DNA of 64,000 nucleotides, taken from Crambe crambe (Eukaryota; Porifera; Demospongiae; Poecilosclerida; Crambeidae). The stretch lies in assembly GCA_963924555.1 (NCBI GenBank), contig OZ004590.1:2953001-3017000 (forward strand). Reading direction: 5' to 3'. How positions within the stretch are numbered: position 1 is the first letter of the stretch; each line of letters opens with the position of its first letter. The translations under genes and the position numbers were made by a program. The notes beneath the pieces are model-generated. The model was not told where the DNA came from, searched no databases, and was given only the letters and a program-made list of their open reading frames with translations. Below are positions 13,801-27,349 of this stretch, one piece after another.

Positions 13801-16800
13801 TCTCCAGCCACATCAAGGAAACGGCATCAATCTCGGCATCAATCTCGGTACAGTCTCCAGACAGGGCTATTGCATAAATAGAGTTTATAGCTTCTTTGTT
13901 TAAGGCAAGTCATCATCAGTCAAAAAAAAAAAAAAAAAAAAAAAAGGACTATGGGACATCACTGTCATCCTGATATTAATGACCACTGTGTTGCCTAGCA
14001 CAAAAAAATTCACTTGATATATTATAATGTTTTGGCCATTATAAAGAAGAGCAGCCAGCACCATGAATCATCTGACACTGCCAGCTAATGTACGCCGGTC
14101 CATTAGGTGAGTGCTGGTTCACCTTTGCTTGCCTGTTTTTGCGGTGCATCTGATAGGATGGTGCCCAAGGTGGCCACCTTCTTTAGTGTTGTGGGGTGCG
14201 ATTGTGTGTATCTTTGGTATGCCATACTACACCACCTTCCAAGGAGTTTTATATGGTGTGATGGCATTCCTATATGAGCTGCATGAGTGGCTGCTCCTAT
14301 ACGGAAGCTGTGAGTGTTAAGCTGCTTCCTTCCAGACAACACGATCTGAGTAGCTATTGCTAATGGTTGCACTAGAATTGTCAGTGGTTTGTGGAGTAGA
14401 AGATCGTGATGTGGATGTAGATGACGGAGTTAGAGTCCTTTCATTCCTATATTTTGCTACCTTCTTTGTAAGAGTGGAAGAACCTGGCTGACTCTCCCCA
14501 GAGGGATTTGTTCCCCCTACTTACATAATCCATACACTCCTGATTAATTCCCTAACAGACGACCACTTATATGATCATGAATTATGGACTTTGGAATGCC
14601 AAATTCCACCTCAGCTCTCCGCCTTGTCTGACAGCCTCACATGCATGTTCTAACTTTTCTTTCATCCGTAATTTATATTGCAATGGTCACTTATTGATTC
14701 GGGAGGAACTTTTGCTTCACTGAAGAAGCAAATCTCATTAAATTTGCAATAAAATATTTTCCGCTAGCATCATCAAAACTCTCTCTTACTGCTTGTATGA
14801 TGCACTATTATCCAAAGTGGGTTCTTTCGCTTAAGCCAGGAACGTTGACTTTCGCCTACAATCAAAAGTCTGTTAATTCTCAAGGTCAACTAAGCCAAGC
14901 GCCTACAACCCACTTACTGTGGATTGCAGTCTACTTTAGCCAGCAAGGTCACATGGACCGATCAGATTCATGCTGACATCATTACCTGCAAATCTGATTT
15001 GTCCATATGACCTTAGTGGCTGTGTATGTGTCAAGCAACCTGCAATCAATGGTAGATACGCCACAATGTTGGAAAAGAGAATGATAAAGTCAATGAGAAG
15101 CAATGTTTATAACAGTCAATTAGAAGCTGAAGTACCTTCTGGATTCTCCATGTTCATAACCAGTTTCTTTATTCCACGTAAAAAGTCATCGATGCCATAC
15201 AGCCTGCATGTCTCTGAATAACTTCTCTCTGCACCACATTGGGGGCAAGGCTTGCTGTTTCGCCCATCACACTCGTACCACCTGTCAACGCATTTTTCAC
15301 AGCCTATAAGATATTTACAGCACCGTGAAAAAATGACTGGTGGCTCAAGTACATCCTGGCAGATGGAACATTTAAAGTTGTCAATTAGGAGGAGGTGCAG
15401 AGAAAAAGGGATCCTCAGTGTTTTATCAATTGTTAACAGAGACGACAGTTGTTTCTTGATATCTTTAACATCCTTTCCAATAGTACTGTCAGAATATTTG
15501 AAATGCTTTGGTCTAGGCACATCACTCTCAGATGAAGACGTGCTATCAGCAGGATGCTTCCCTTTGAAACTGAATTTCAGCGATCTCTCTGTCACCGCAT
15601 ATATTTTTCTAGAGCCAATTTTCCAAAAATTCAAACCTATAATGGAACAAAATTGAGTAAACCAAAAAAAAAAAATGCTAATGTTGCATGCTTACAGCTC
15701 ACCTTGAGTGCCAGAACTGTCCTCCAGTTCCATTCCATCTGCGGTCACCAAAACATCATATATATAACATATTAATAGGAGGAGATAGAAATGAAAGATG
15801 TTTCTTCATATACATACATGCATACATACATACATACATACATACATACATACATACATACATACAAACCATATGATTTATGGTAACAGATGCTATTTAG
15901 GACACAGCAAAAGTTGGATGCTATACTGAGGATAAGAGTGTGGCTACACAAGACTATCCCAATGCTACTGCATAATTTTCAACACAAATGACATGAACAT
16001 GCATGCAAATTTGCAGAATGCTCTAGGATGGGAACACAACAATGGTCAAACTTGGCGACTGTTGACATGAACCACAAATTGGTCGCATATTGTGGACATG
16101 TTGGAGTCCCACTTTGCAGTAGATTTCGTGGAGATGGAACGTAACGAGAGAAATGTTATTGGCCGACAATACAAATTTGTTAAAATTAGGTGCCATGTTG
16201 TGCCATCCGTTAGTACACACAGCATGTTGCGGTTGTTTAAAGATTTTCCCTCTTTCTCCCAGGTGTATACTGCTTCGAGGAAGAGTTGAACCAGCTTGTC
16301 TTTATCTTCCACTGTTAATACTGCCCCTACAGCAAGTTTAACTTCAACTACAATAGGTTACTCTATTGAAAACCTTATAGATTGAATAGTCTGCCTCCTT
16401 ATTTTCCCTACCGTCTAACTCATCCATCACAATTGGAAAGATCTCAAATTTGCAATGAATTCCCAGCAAAGCCTTGATGTCCTCTACAATGTGGTTGATG
16501 AGAATGCCACAGAGTAATGTGGCTTTCAGTTTTTGAGAGGGTGCCTTTTTACCCTGTTAAAGGGTAAGGTTCCGAAATGAGCAAAACGTCCTCCTTGCAA
16601 TCATATATTGCAATTCTGAAAGACTGCTTGTTGAAGAGCAAAGTTGGCACTGCTGAGTTATCTGCTGGGTTTGGTAATACATCTTCAATGCACGGAATTG
16701 TGGTACAACAACAAGACTTCATCAAATGCATTCTACAGGATTAATACTGTGTTCATCTGAGTCTCTCCTGTGAGAGTTCTCCACTGAAATTGTTTCCACT

Positions 16801-19800
16801 GCTATGAAGCTTAGGAAGAACACTAACAAGCTGTCGTGCTCTGAAACTATTCCACTAAAAAACCCATTAATGTAACTGAGAGCTTCCTTCTTCTGTGAAT
16901 TAGCAACAGGTAAGCCTAGTAAGGCTACAAGAGGAAATGACTTGTCGCTCGCAACCACCAACTTTGCTTAAAAAAATTAGAAAATTTGCCTCATGATTGA
17001 GTAAGAAGTACCACTTATACCCACTAACCAGCAATATTTGAAAAAGCTACTGCTCGAGATCCAAATAAAATTTGAGACAGAGAATACTTCTCCTTGAACT
17101 TGTCTGCCACTGTGAGTTGTTTGTTTGCCCCTTTCGCCCCTCAGCCACCAATAAGTTCAAATAATCCTGCATTCAAACAACCGCCGTCGATAAATATAGG
17201 AATTGGTGGAATTGCTAAGCAGTTGACAAAAAAAGTCAACATTATCTTTGAAAGGAAAGAAAAGAATTTGAATATAATCCCTGTCCACCATAAGCACAAG
17301 CGGCAGTGGCATTGGTGTCGTAATTGCTAGGAAATATCCTATTGCTTGAATTCAATTGTATTCTTCGGTGTTGCCTAGAACACAGCCATCACTTTCGAGT
17401 GATTTTGTTGTTCCAGTTGGAGCTAGGACACTGAAGTACCTACTCACTTGAAGTGGTTGGGGCTGAAGTGGATGAAACAGATAAGGTTCTTTGCTGTCCC
17501 ATCTGGATATATGACGTACTACTAGTCCCCGGCCACAGCTAATACTGGCGTTCAGGAGGTCTCTTTTCCACAATTTAATTTCATTCGTGGACATATATTG
17601 TTGGAACTTTGTACATTCATCCTCTTTTAAGTTTGAATACAAGTTCCATCAACTTTCACCTCATTCGCATCATAAGTGAGGCATCTTGGACAAGCTCTCA
17701 TCGCTATTTATCCTGTTTTAAGTTAGAGTATAAGTTCCATCAACTTTCACCTCATTAGTGAGGCATGTTGGACAAGCTCTCCTCGCTATTCTGTCCAGCC
17801 ATTACACTAATTCATTCTTGGCTTGTGCTGCAGTTCTGGTGGGTAGACCAACCAGTGTCGATGGTACATTTGGTATATTTGCAGCATCTAGGCACTGAGC
17901 TATTTCGGCATCAAATGAAAATAATATTTTTATTGTTGTGATCTGCATAAAAATTAAGACGCCATTGTGATGATAGCTTTGCTCGCTCTACCCAAGCTGG
18001 CCTCATTTAGTCTTACCACCACCATATCATGTTTGTTTATTTCATGTTTATTTTTTCATGTTTTGTTTATTGCATGTTTATTTTTTCATGTTTGTTTATT
18101 TCATGTAATAGGGTGCTAGGGTTTTATGCGCCCGAGGGCGAGGGTTGTTTATAACCCATAAAACCTATGGCACCCATGTTATAACTATTTCATATCCTGC
18201 TATAGCTAGCTAAGGCGAGTATAGACTAGGCTAGCTACAGTAAAGTAACTTCACTTTGAGGCTTTAGCGCTGTACATTCTTGTCTCCATGGAGATTAAAT
18301 ATTTCCATGGACTACGGACATTATGGCTTACAAACCACACAGCGGCCCTTTGATCTCACCCACGCATGTTTGTTTATTTCATGTTTGTTTGCTTGCTCAA
18401 TTAGTTCATTGTTTACGTTGTTTTCTTTCATTGGAAGGATGAGAGTAGCTGGGATCCTGGCTCTTATGTGGAGGTGATCTTTTGCTCAAGGTTCAGGGAT
18501 TCAAGAAGCAGAGTCATGGTACGAACTGATCTCACTAGTTACTATATCTCCTCAGAAATGGTTGTGTAAGGATATAGAGCTGGATTAACTACATAATGGA
18601 ACGTCAATGCTTGGTCTGAATAATTATGAGTGGGTGGAGTTTATCCCAATAGAATTTTTCTCAAATATGGGGGCTAGCTTGTAATAATAGGAAATGCATT
18701 AAATAGAAGAATCAATAGATTATTGAAAGGGGAGGGTGGAGGAATGCTGGTACCTCCTGATAAAGGACACTCCTTACTTCTCAGCATTGTTCTATGCAAT
18801 AGAGGACCACTTTTCTATAATGGACAAAAGCCTGAGGTCCCAAGTGTGTCCATTACTTGAGGGGATCCATTTTGTATGCAATGATGATGTCTTTTATCTT
18901 TTTGTAGGTTCGTGAGTTATTCAGTGAAGTGTTCAAAGGTAGTGGAAAGACTTCGGTGGCTCGACTGGGAAGCAGTTTCCAGATATCTCCTTCAGCAGTC
19001 CAGGTATGTGTGGGCATTGGGAAAAGTATCATATCATGTACATCATGTACCCTATTTACAACCACTCCCAACGCAATTACTTTTAAGTTTGAATTTATTT
19101 TTTTCATCATAATATTAAATATCATGTCTGAAAATAGGAACTTTTATATAATGTAGTGCTCAGAATTATAACAGTTAGTCTTTAATAGCTGATGTCTCTC
19201 TGTACAGGAGACTTAGCATATCACTATTTCCTCAAGCGATCACTTGCTAGCTGGCTGAGCTGTTCTTGACCTTCTTCCTCAAATGATCACTTGCTAACTC
19301 ACTGAGCTGTTCTTGACCTTCTTCCTCAAATGATCACTTGCTAGCTGGCTGAGCTGTTCTTGACCTTCTTCCTCAAATGATCACTTGCTAGCTGGCTGAG
19401 CTGCTCTTGACTTTCTTCCTCAAGCGATCACTTGCTAGCTCACCGAACTACTCTTGACTTTCTTCCTCAAGCGATCACTTGCTAGTTCACCGAGCTGCTC
19501 TTGACTTCCTTCCTCAAGCGATCACTTGCTAGCTGGCTGAGCTGCTCTTAACTTTCTTCCACAAGTGATCACTTGCTAGCTGGCTGAGCTGCTCTTAACT
19601 TTCTTCCTCAAGCGATCACTTGCTAGCTGGCTGAGCTGCTCTTAACTTTCTTCCTCAAGCGATCACTTGCTAGCTGGCTGAGCTGCTCTTAACTTTCTTC
19701 CTCAAGCGATCACTTGCTAGCTGGCTGAGCTGCTCTTGACTTTCTTCCTCAAGAGATCACTTGCTAGCTGGCTGAGCTGCTCTTAACTTTCTTCCTCAAG

Positions 19801-22800
19801 CGATCACTTGCTAGCTGGCTGAGCTGCTCTTATCTTCCTCAAGCGATCACTTGCTAGCTGGCTGAGCTGCTCTTAACTTTCTTCCTCAAGCGATCACTTG
19901 CTAGCTGGCTGAGCTGCTCTTATCTTCCTCAAGCGATCACTTGCTAGCTGGCTGAGCTGCTCTTAACTTTCTTCCTCAAGAGATCACTTGCTAGCTGGCT
20001 GAGCTGCTCTTATCTTCCTCAAGCGATCACTTGCTAGCTGGCTGAGCTGCTCTTAACTTTCTTCCACAAGTGATCACTTGCTAGCTGGCTGAGCTGCTCT
20101 TAACTTTCTTCCTCAAGCGATCACTTGCTAGCTGGCTGAGCTGCTCTTAACTTTCTTCCTCAAGCGATCACTTGCTAGCTGGCTGAGCTGCTCTTGACTT
20201 TCTTCCTCAAGAGATCACTTGCTAGCTGGCTGAGCTGCTCTTAACTTTCTTCCTCAAGCGATCACTTGCTAGCTGGCTGAGCTGCTCTTATCTTCCTCAA
20301 GCGATCACTTGCTAGCTGGCTGAGCTGCTCTTAACTTTCTTCCTCAAGCGATCACTTGCTAGCTGGCTGAGCTGCTCTTATCTTCCTCAAGCGATCACTT
20401 GCTAGCTGGCTGAGCTGCTCTTAACTTTCTTCCTCAAGAGATCACTTGCTAGCTGGCTGAGCTGCTCTTATCTTCCTCAAGCGATCACTTGCTAGCTGGC
20501 TGAGCTGCTCTTAACTTTCTTCCTCAAGAGATCACTTGCTAGCTGGCTGAGCTGCTCTTAACTTTCTTCCTCAAGAGATCACTTGCTAGCTGGCTGAGCT
20601 GCTCTTAACTTTCTTCCTCAAGCGATCACTTGCTAGCTGGCTGAGCTGCTCTTAACTTTCTTCCTCAAGCGATCACTTGCTAGCTGGCTGAGCTGCTCTT
20701 GACTTTCTTCCTCAAGAGATCACTTGCTAGCTGGCTGAGCTGCTCTTATCTTCCTCAAGCGATCACTTGCTAGCTGGCTGAGCTGCTCTTAACTTTCTTC
20801 CTCAAGCGATCACTTGCTAGCTGGCTGAGCTGCTCTTATCTTCCTCAAGCGATCACTTGCTAGCTGGCTGAGCTGCTCTTAACTTTCTTCCTCAAGCGAT
20901 CACTTGCTAGCTGGCTGAGCTGCTCTTATCTTCCTCAAGCGATCACTTGCTAGCTGGCTGAGCTGCTCTTAACTTTCTTCCTCAAGAGATCACTTGCTAG
21001 CTGGCTGAGCTGCTCTTATCTTCCTCAAGCGATCACTTGCTAGCTGGCTGAGCTGCTCTTAACTTTCTTCCACAAGTGATCACTTGCTAGCTGGCTGAGC
21101 TGCTCTTAACTTTCTTCCTCAAGCGATCACTTGCTAGCTGGCTGAGCTGCTCTTAACTTTCTTCCTCAAGCGATCACTTGCTAGCTGGCTGAGCTGCTCT
21201 TGACTTTCTTCCTCAAGAGATCACTTGCTAGCTGGCTGAGCTGCTCTTAACTTTCTTCCTCAAGCGATCACTTGCTAGCTGGCTGAGCTGCTCTTATCTT
21301 CCTCAAGCGATCACTTGCTAGCTGGCTGAGCTGCTCTTAACTTTCTTCCTCAAGCGATCACTTGCTAGCTGGCTGAGCTGCTCTTATCTTCCTCAAGCGA
21401 TCACTTGCTAGCTGGCTGAGCTGCTCTTAACTTTCTTCCTCAAGAGATCACTTGCTAGCTGGCTGAGCTGCTCTTATCTTCCTCAAGCGATCACTTGCTA
21501 GCTGGCTGAGCTGCTCTTAACTTTCTTCCTCAAGAGATCACTTGCTAGCTGGCTGAGCTGCTCTTATCTTCCTCAAGCGATCACTTGCTAGCTGGCTGAG
21601 CTGCTCTTGACTTTCTTCCTCAAGAGATCACTTGCTAGCTGGCTGAGCTGCTCTTAACTTTCTTCCTCAAGCGATCACTTGCTAGCTGGCTGAGCTGCTC
21701 TTGACTTTCTTCCTCAAGAGATCACTTGCTAGCTGGCTGAGCTGCTCTTAACTTTCTTCCTCAAGCGATCACTTGCTAGCTGGCTGAGCTGCTCTTATCT
21801 TCCTCAAGCGATCACTTGCTAGCTGGCTGAGCTGCTCTTAACTTTCTTCCTCAAGAGATCACTTGCTAGCTGGCTGAGCTGCTCTTATCTTCCTCAAGCG
21901 ATCACTTGCTAGCTGGCTGAGCTGCTCTTAACTTTCTTCCTCAAGAGATCACTTGCTAGCTGGCTGAGCTGCTCTTATCTTCCTCAAGCGATCACTTGCT
22001 AGCTGGCTGAGCTGCTCTTGACTTTCTTCCTCAAGAGATCACTTGCTAGCTGGCTGAGCTGCTCTTAACTTTCTTCCTCAAGCGATCACTTGCTAGCTGG
22101 CTGAGCTGCTCTTATCTTCCTCAAGCGATCACTTGCTAGCTGGCTGAGCTGCTCTTAACTTTCTTCCTCAAGCGATCACTTGCTAGCTGGCTGAGCTGCT
22201 CTTATCTTCCTCAAGCGATCACTTGCTAGCTGGCTGAGCTGCTCTTATCTTCCTCAAGCGATCACTTGCTAGCTGGCTGAGCTGCTCTTGACTTTCTTCC
22301 TCAAGCGATCACTTGCTAGCTGGCTGAGCTGCTCTTAACTTTCTTCCTCAAGCGATCACTTGCTAGCTGGCTGAGCTGCTCTTAACTTTCTTCCTCAAGC
22401 GATCACTTGCTAGCTGGCTGAGCTGCTCTTGACTTTCTTCCTCAAGCGATCACTTGCTAGCTGGCTGAGCTGCTCTTAACTTTCTTCCTCAAGCGATCAC
22501 TTGCTAGCTGGCTGAGCTGCTCTTATCTTCCTCAAGCGATCACTTGCTAGCTGGCTGAGCTGCTCTTAACTTTCTTCCTCAAGCGATCACTTGCTAGCTG
22601 GCTGAGCTGCTCTTATCTTCCTCAAGCGATCACTTGCTAGCTGGCTGAGCTGCTCTTATCTTCCTCAAGAGATCACTTGCTAGCTGGCTGAGCTGCTCTT
22701 AACTTTCTTCCTCAAGCGATCACTTGCTAGCTGGCTGAGCTGCTCTTAACTTTCTTCCTCAAGCGATCACTTGCTAGCTGGCTGAGCTGCTCTTAACTTT

Positions 22801-25800
22801 CTTCCTCAAATGATCACTTGCTAGCTGGCTGAGCTGCTCTTGACTTTCTTCCTCAAGCGATCACTTGCTAGCTCACCGAACTACTCTTGACTTTCTTCCT
22901 CAAGCGATCACTTGCTAGTTCACCGAGCTGCTCTTGACTTCCTTCCTCAAGAGATCACTTGCTAGCTGGCTGAGCTGCTCTTAACTTTCTTCCTCAAGAG
23001 ATCACTTGCTAGCTGGCTGAGCTGCTCTTAACTTTCTTCCACAAGTGATCACTTGCTAGCTGGCTGAGCTGCTCTTAACTTTCTTCCTCAAGCGATCACT
23101 TGCTAGCTGGCTGAGCTGCTCTTAACTTTCTTCCTCAAGCGATCACTTGCTAGCTGGCTGAGCTGCTCTTAACTTTCTTCCTCAAGCGATCACTTGCTAG
23201 CTGGCTGAGCTGCTCTTGACTTTCTTCCTCAAGAGATCACTTGCTAGCTGGCTGAGCTGCTCTTAACTTTCTTCCTCAAGCGATCACTTGCTAGCTGGCT
23301 GAGCTGCTCTTATCTTCCTCAAGCGATCACTTGCTAGCTGGCTGAGCTGCTCTTAACTTTCTTCCTCAAGCGATCACTTGCTAGCTGGCTGAGCTGCTCT
23401 TATCTTCCTCAAGCGATCACTTGCTAGCTGGCTGAGCTGCTCTTAACTTTCTTCCTCAAGAGATCACTTGCTAGCTGGCTGAGCTGCTCTTATCTTCCTC
23501 AAGCGATCACTTGCTAGCTGGCTGAGCTGCTCTTAACTTTCTTCCTCAAGAGATCACTTGCTAGCTGGCTGAGCTGCTCTTATCTTCCTCAAGCGATCAC
23601 TTGCTAGCTGGCTGAGCTGCTCTTGACTTTCTTCCTCACTTGCTAGCTGGCTGAGCTGCTCTTAACTTTCTTCCTCAAGCGATCACTTGCTAGCTGGCTG
23701 AGCTGCTCTTATCTTCCTCAAGCGATCACTTGCTAGCTGGCTGAGCTGCTCTTAACTTTCTTCCTCAAGAGATCACTTGCTAGCTGGCTGAGCTGCTCTT
23801 ATCTTCCTCAAGCGATCACTTGCTAGCTGGCTGAGCTGCTCTTAACTTTCTTCCTCAAGAGATCACTTGCTAGCTGGCTGAGCTGCTCTTATCTTCCTCA
23901 AGCGATCACTTGCTAGCTGGCTGAGCTGCTCTTATCTTCCTCAAGCGATCACTTGCTAGCTGGCTGAGCTGCTCTTAACTTTCTTCCTCAAGAGATCACT
24001 TGCTAGCTGGCTGAGCTGCTCTTATCTTCCTCAAGCGATCACTTGCTAGCTGGCTGAGCTGCTCTTAACTTTCTTCCTCAAGAGATCACTTGCTAGCTGG
24101 CTGAGCTGCTCTTATCTTCCTCAAGCGATCACTTGCTAGCTGGCTGAGCTGCTCTTAACTTTCTTCCTCAAGAGATCACTTGCTAGCTGGCTGAGCTGCT
24201 CTTATCTTCCTCAAGCGATCACTTGCTAGCTGGCTGAGCTGCTCTTAACTTTCTTCCTCAAGAGATCACTTGCTAGCTGGCTGAGCTGCTCTTATCTTCC
24301 TCAAGCGATCACTTGCTAGCTGGCTGAGCTGCTCTTGACTTTCTTCCTCACTTGCTAGCTGGCTGAGCTGCTCTTAACTTTCTTCCTCAAGCGATCACTT
24401 GCTAGCTGGCTGAGCTGCTCTTGACTTTCTTCCTCAAGAGATCACTTGCTAGCTGGCTGAGCTGCTCTTAACTTTCTTCCTCAAGCGATCACTTGCTAGC
24501 TGGCTGAGCTGCTCTTATCTTCCTCAAGCGATCACTTGCTAGCTGGCTGAGCTGCTCTTAACTTTCTTCCTCAAGCGATCACTTGCTAGCTGGCTGAGCT
24601 GCTCTTAACTTTCTTCCTCAAGCGATCACTTGCTAGCTGGCTGAGCTGCTCTTATCTTCCTCAAGCGATCACTTGCTAGCTGGCTGAGCTGCTCTTAACT
24701 TTCTTCCTCAAGAGATCACTTGCTAGCTGGCTGAGCTGCTCTTATCTTCCTCAAGCGATCACTTGCTAGCTGGCTGAGCTGCTCTTGACTTTCTTCCTCA
24801 AGAGATCACTTGTTAGCTGGCTGAGCTGCTCTTGATCATGAGGTACTTGTTCTTAACCTTACCTGCAGTGAGGAATACAAAATACAGTGCTGTTAACAGC
24901 ATGTTAGCTAACAATCCTACTAGCCGTTGTAGTTAGAAATTGGCCACAAGCCATGCCAAACTTACCACTAATGACTTTGTACTCATTTCTTCATAAACTC
25001 TGTGCTGGATGTGTCGCTTCACAATGTCATCACTGCACCAATGCAAGAATCGATCAAGGCTTCTGGTATTTTATCCCATAATCGAGATCATTTTCAGAGG
25101 AATCTTTTAAAACTACTGGTCTTAATGGTCCTCCATAAATGGTAAGAATTTCTAGAGTGTTAATAACTTCAAAATCGTCATCAGTTGCCTTCTACATAAA
25201 TTCCCTCACAATTAAGTTATACATGTTTGCCTTGAGTTGCTGATGGATTTCTTTATTTGTCTTTGTTCTTGACAATTTGCACTCCAAGTCTCGTGTTCAT
25301 GGAGATGTTGGACTGTGCAATATGGTCTTTGATGATAATGGTATTTGATAACCAGTCACATACAACTTATTGAGCATACCTACAATTTCAGCTTTCACAA
25401 AGTGGTAGGTTATCAACACATGCTTGAAGAGCTAACTGTTGGAATTCATCCAATAACCTTGACTTTCCAACATCACCCCCATTGCAGACCATGAAGATTG
25501 GGTGTCTTGTTTTGCCACTATGACTTTTTAATGTTGCATTGTGGCGCTGGTTCAAGATGAGCTTTTCATATAGCAGGGGCGACGCCTGATATCGTAAATC
25601 GGGAAAATTTCGTGTTGAAAAATATTCGGGATGAAATATTTTGTGTAAAATTAATTTCGTAAACATGGATTCAAAATAACGCACGCGCGCACGTATCATG
25701 TGCTTTTATTAGAGTAGCTGCAGAATGGATGAGTTGAAAGTACTACCATATTTATCATATTTATAAAGCGATATGGATGGCAGCTATTGGAGAAAGTATC

Positions 25801-27298
25801 ATCAACAAACGCACACGTGGACCGTTTATCCAAATTTTCATTGCTCTATTTATTCGTACATTATTATTTTTCGTTTGATGAAAAATTTCATGTTTTTTTA
25901 TTTTTGTAATTATATTCACTTACAAAATTAAATCTACTATGAAAATTTCCCGATTTACGGTAGCTCCATCGAGAGCCTACACCTTCACGTAATTTCTTTC
26001 TTTCCACTTGAATGTTTACTGAATAAGAAAACAAATCTTGTATATAAAGCTAGCAGAGCAAACCAGTGACTGCAACACTAGATAAAGGAGAAAATGAAGA
26101 TGACGACGAACTGATGGACGACAAAGACCTTTTAGCCCTCAGACTGAGAAATACAAAGAGGCAGCCTCTAACCTGACAAAGATTGAATTGCATCTGTTTT
26201 ATCTCTGCCTGCATTGAAAAGGGACACACACCCAAAGGGCTTCAAATCTGAGGTGCACTTTACTGTTTCCTTAATGCTCTCCAGGACCTAAACCGCACAC
26301 GTCACAGCAGTTTAAGGTGTCCTTTACTATTCCTTAATGCTCTCCTGGGCCTAAACCGCACACGTCACAGTAGTTTGAGATGTCCTTTACTATTCTATAA
26401 TTTGCTATCATGCAGTTATCCTCTAGATCAGTTCTGCCTCTTATACTTTAACCTCTCCCATAACAGACGATCTTAATTGGGCCTCTTGGAAAAAAAGCTC
26501 GTAATGCAATCGTGCAGTTTGATACACACGATTGAATAGTAAACGTCTCTCGTATACAAGACGTCGGCCTCGATTGAATGGAGAGGACGATACCTGAACA
26601 AAGTAGAGTCTTCTGCTCGAAACAGATCCCTCACTTTAATAAATGATAAAATCGATAGCAGGATGACATCTCGCAAGCTTTATCAACACACACGTTCTCA
26701 TAGAAAGATTAATATCTACTCCATAACCAATACTCTATTGTTCCCGAAATTCGGTGCATACAATTTCGTGACTCTTCAGGTCACACCAATAATGATTTTT
26801 GTATTATCACGTAGTATCAATTCTTTGTAGTAAGTAAGTTTCTTGCATTTCATAACTGCTAATAGGAAGAAGAAACACACTCGGTTGGATGAAGATCTCC
26901 AAAATGTCTGCATGATTAAATTGGAGGATCATCCTTTAGCGATATTCTAAATAGACCCTCCCCTTCAAATACTATTTGCGGTGCAACATACGATTGCAGA
27001 TACGTAATTATGTGCATAATTGTGAATATGTCAGGTTATTTATTTATTTTATTTATTTATTTACTTACTTACTTACTTACTTTCTCCAGATAGGTGGTGT
27101 GTGTCTGGAGAGGGGGTACTATTTGGATGAAGTGAAGTTGGAGCGTAGTGGGCTCTTGCTGCTTCACTCCCAACTACCGGCGCTAGAGGCTCTCCTGTAT
27201 TGTGTCAAGATGAAATGGATGGCAATATTGGTATGTACAATTTGTATAGTGAAACACATCACTCCTTAAATTTGCTAAGTTTGATGAAGTGCATCACC

Positions 27299-27349
<51 letters not shown>

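Noticed and set aside
19229..24834. Possible CRISPR-like array or centromeric satellite
   Set aside because: No unique spacers, units contiguous; sits within an intron of a eukaryotic gene. Nothing supports a centromere.
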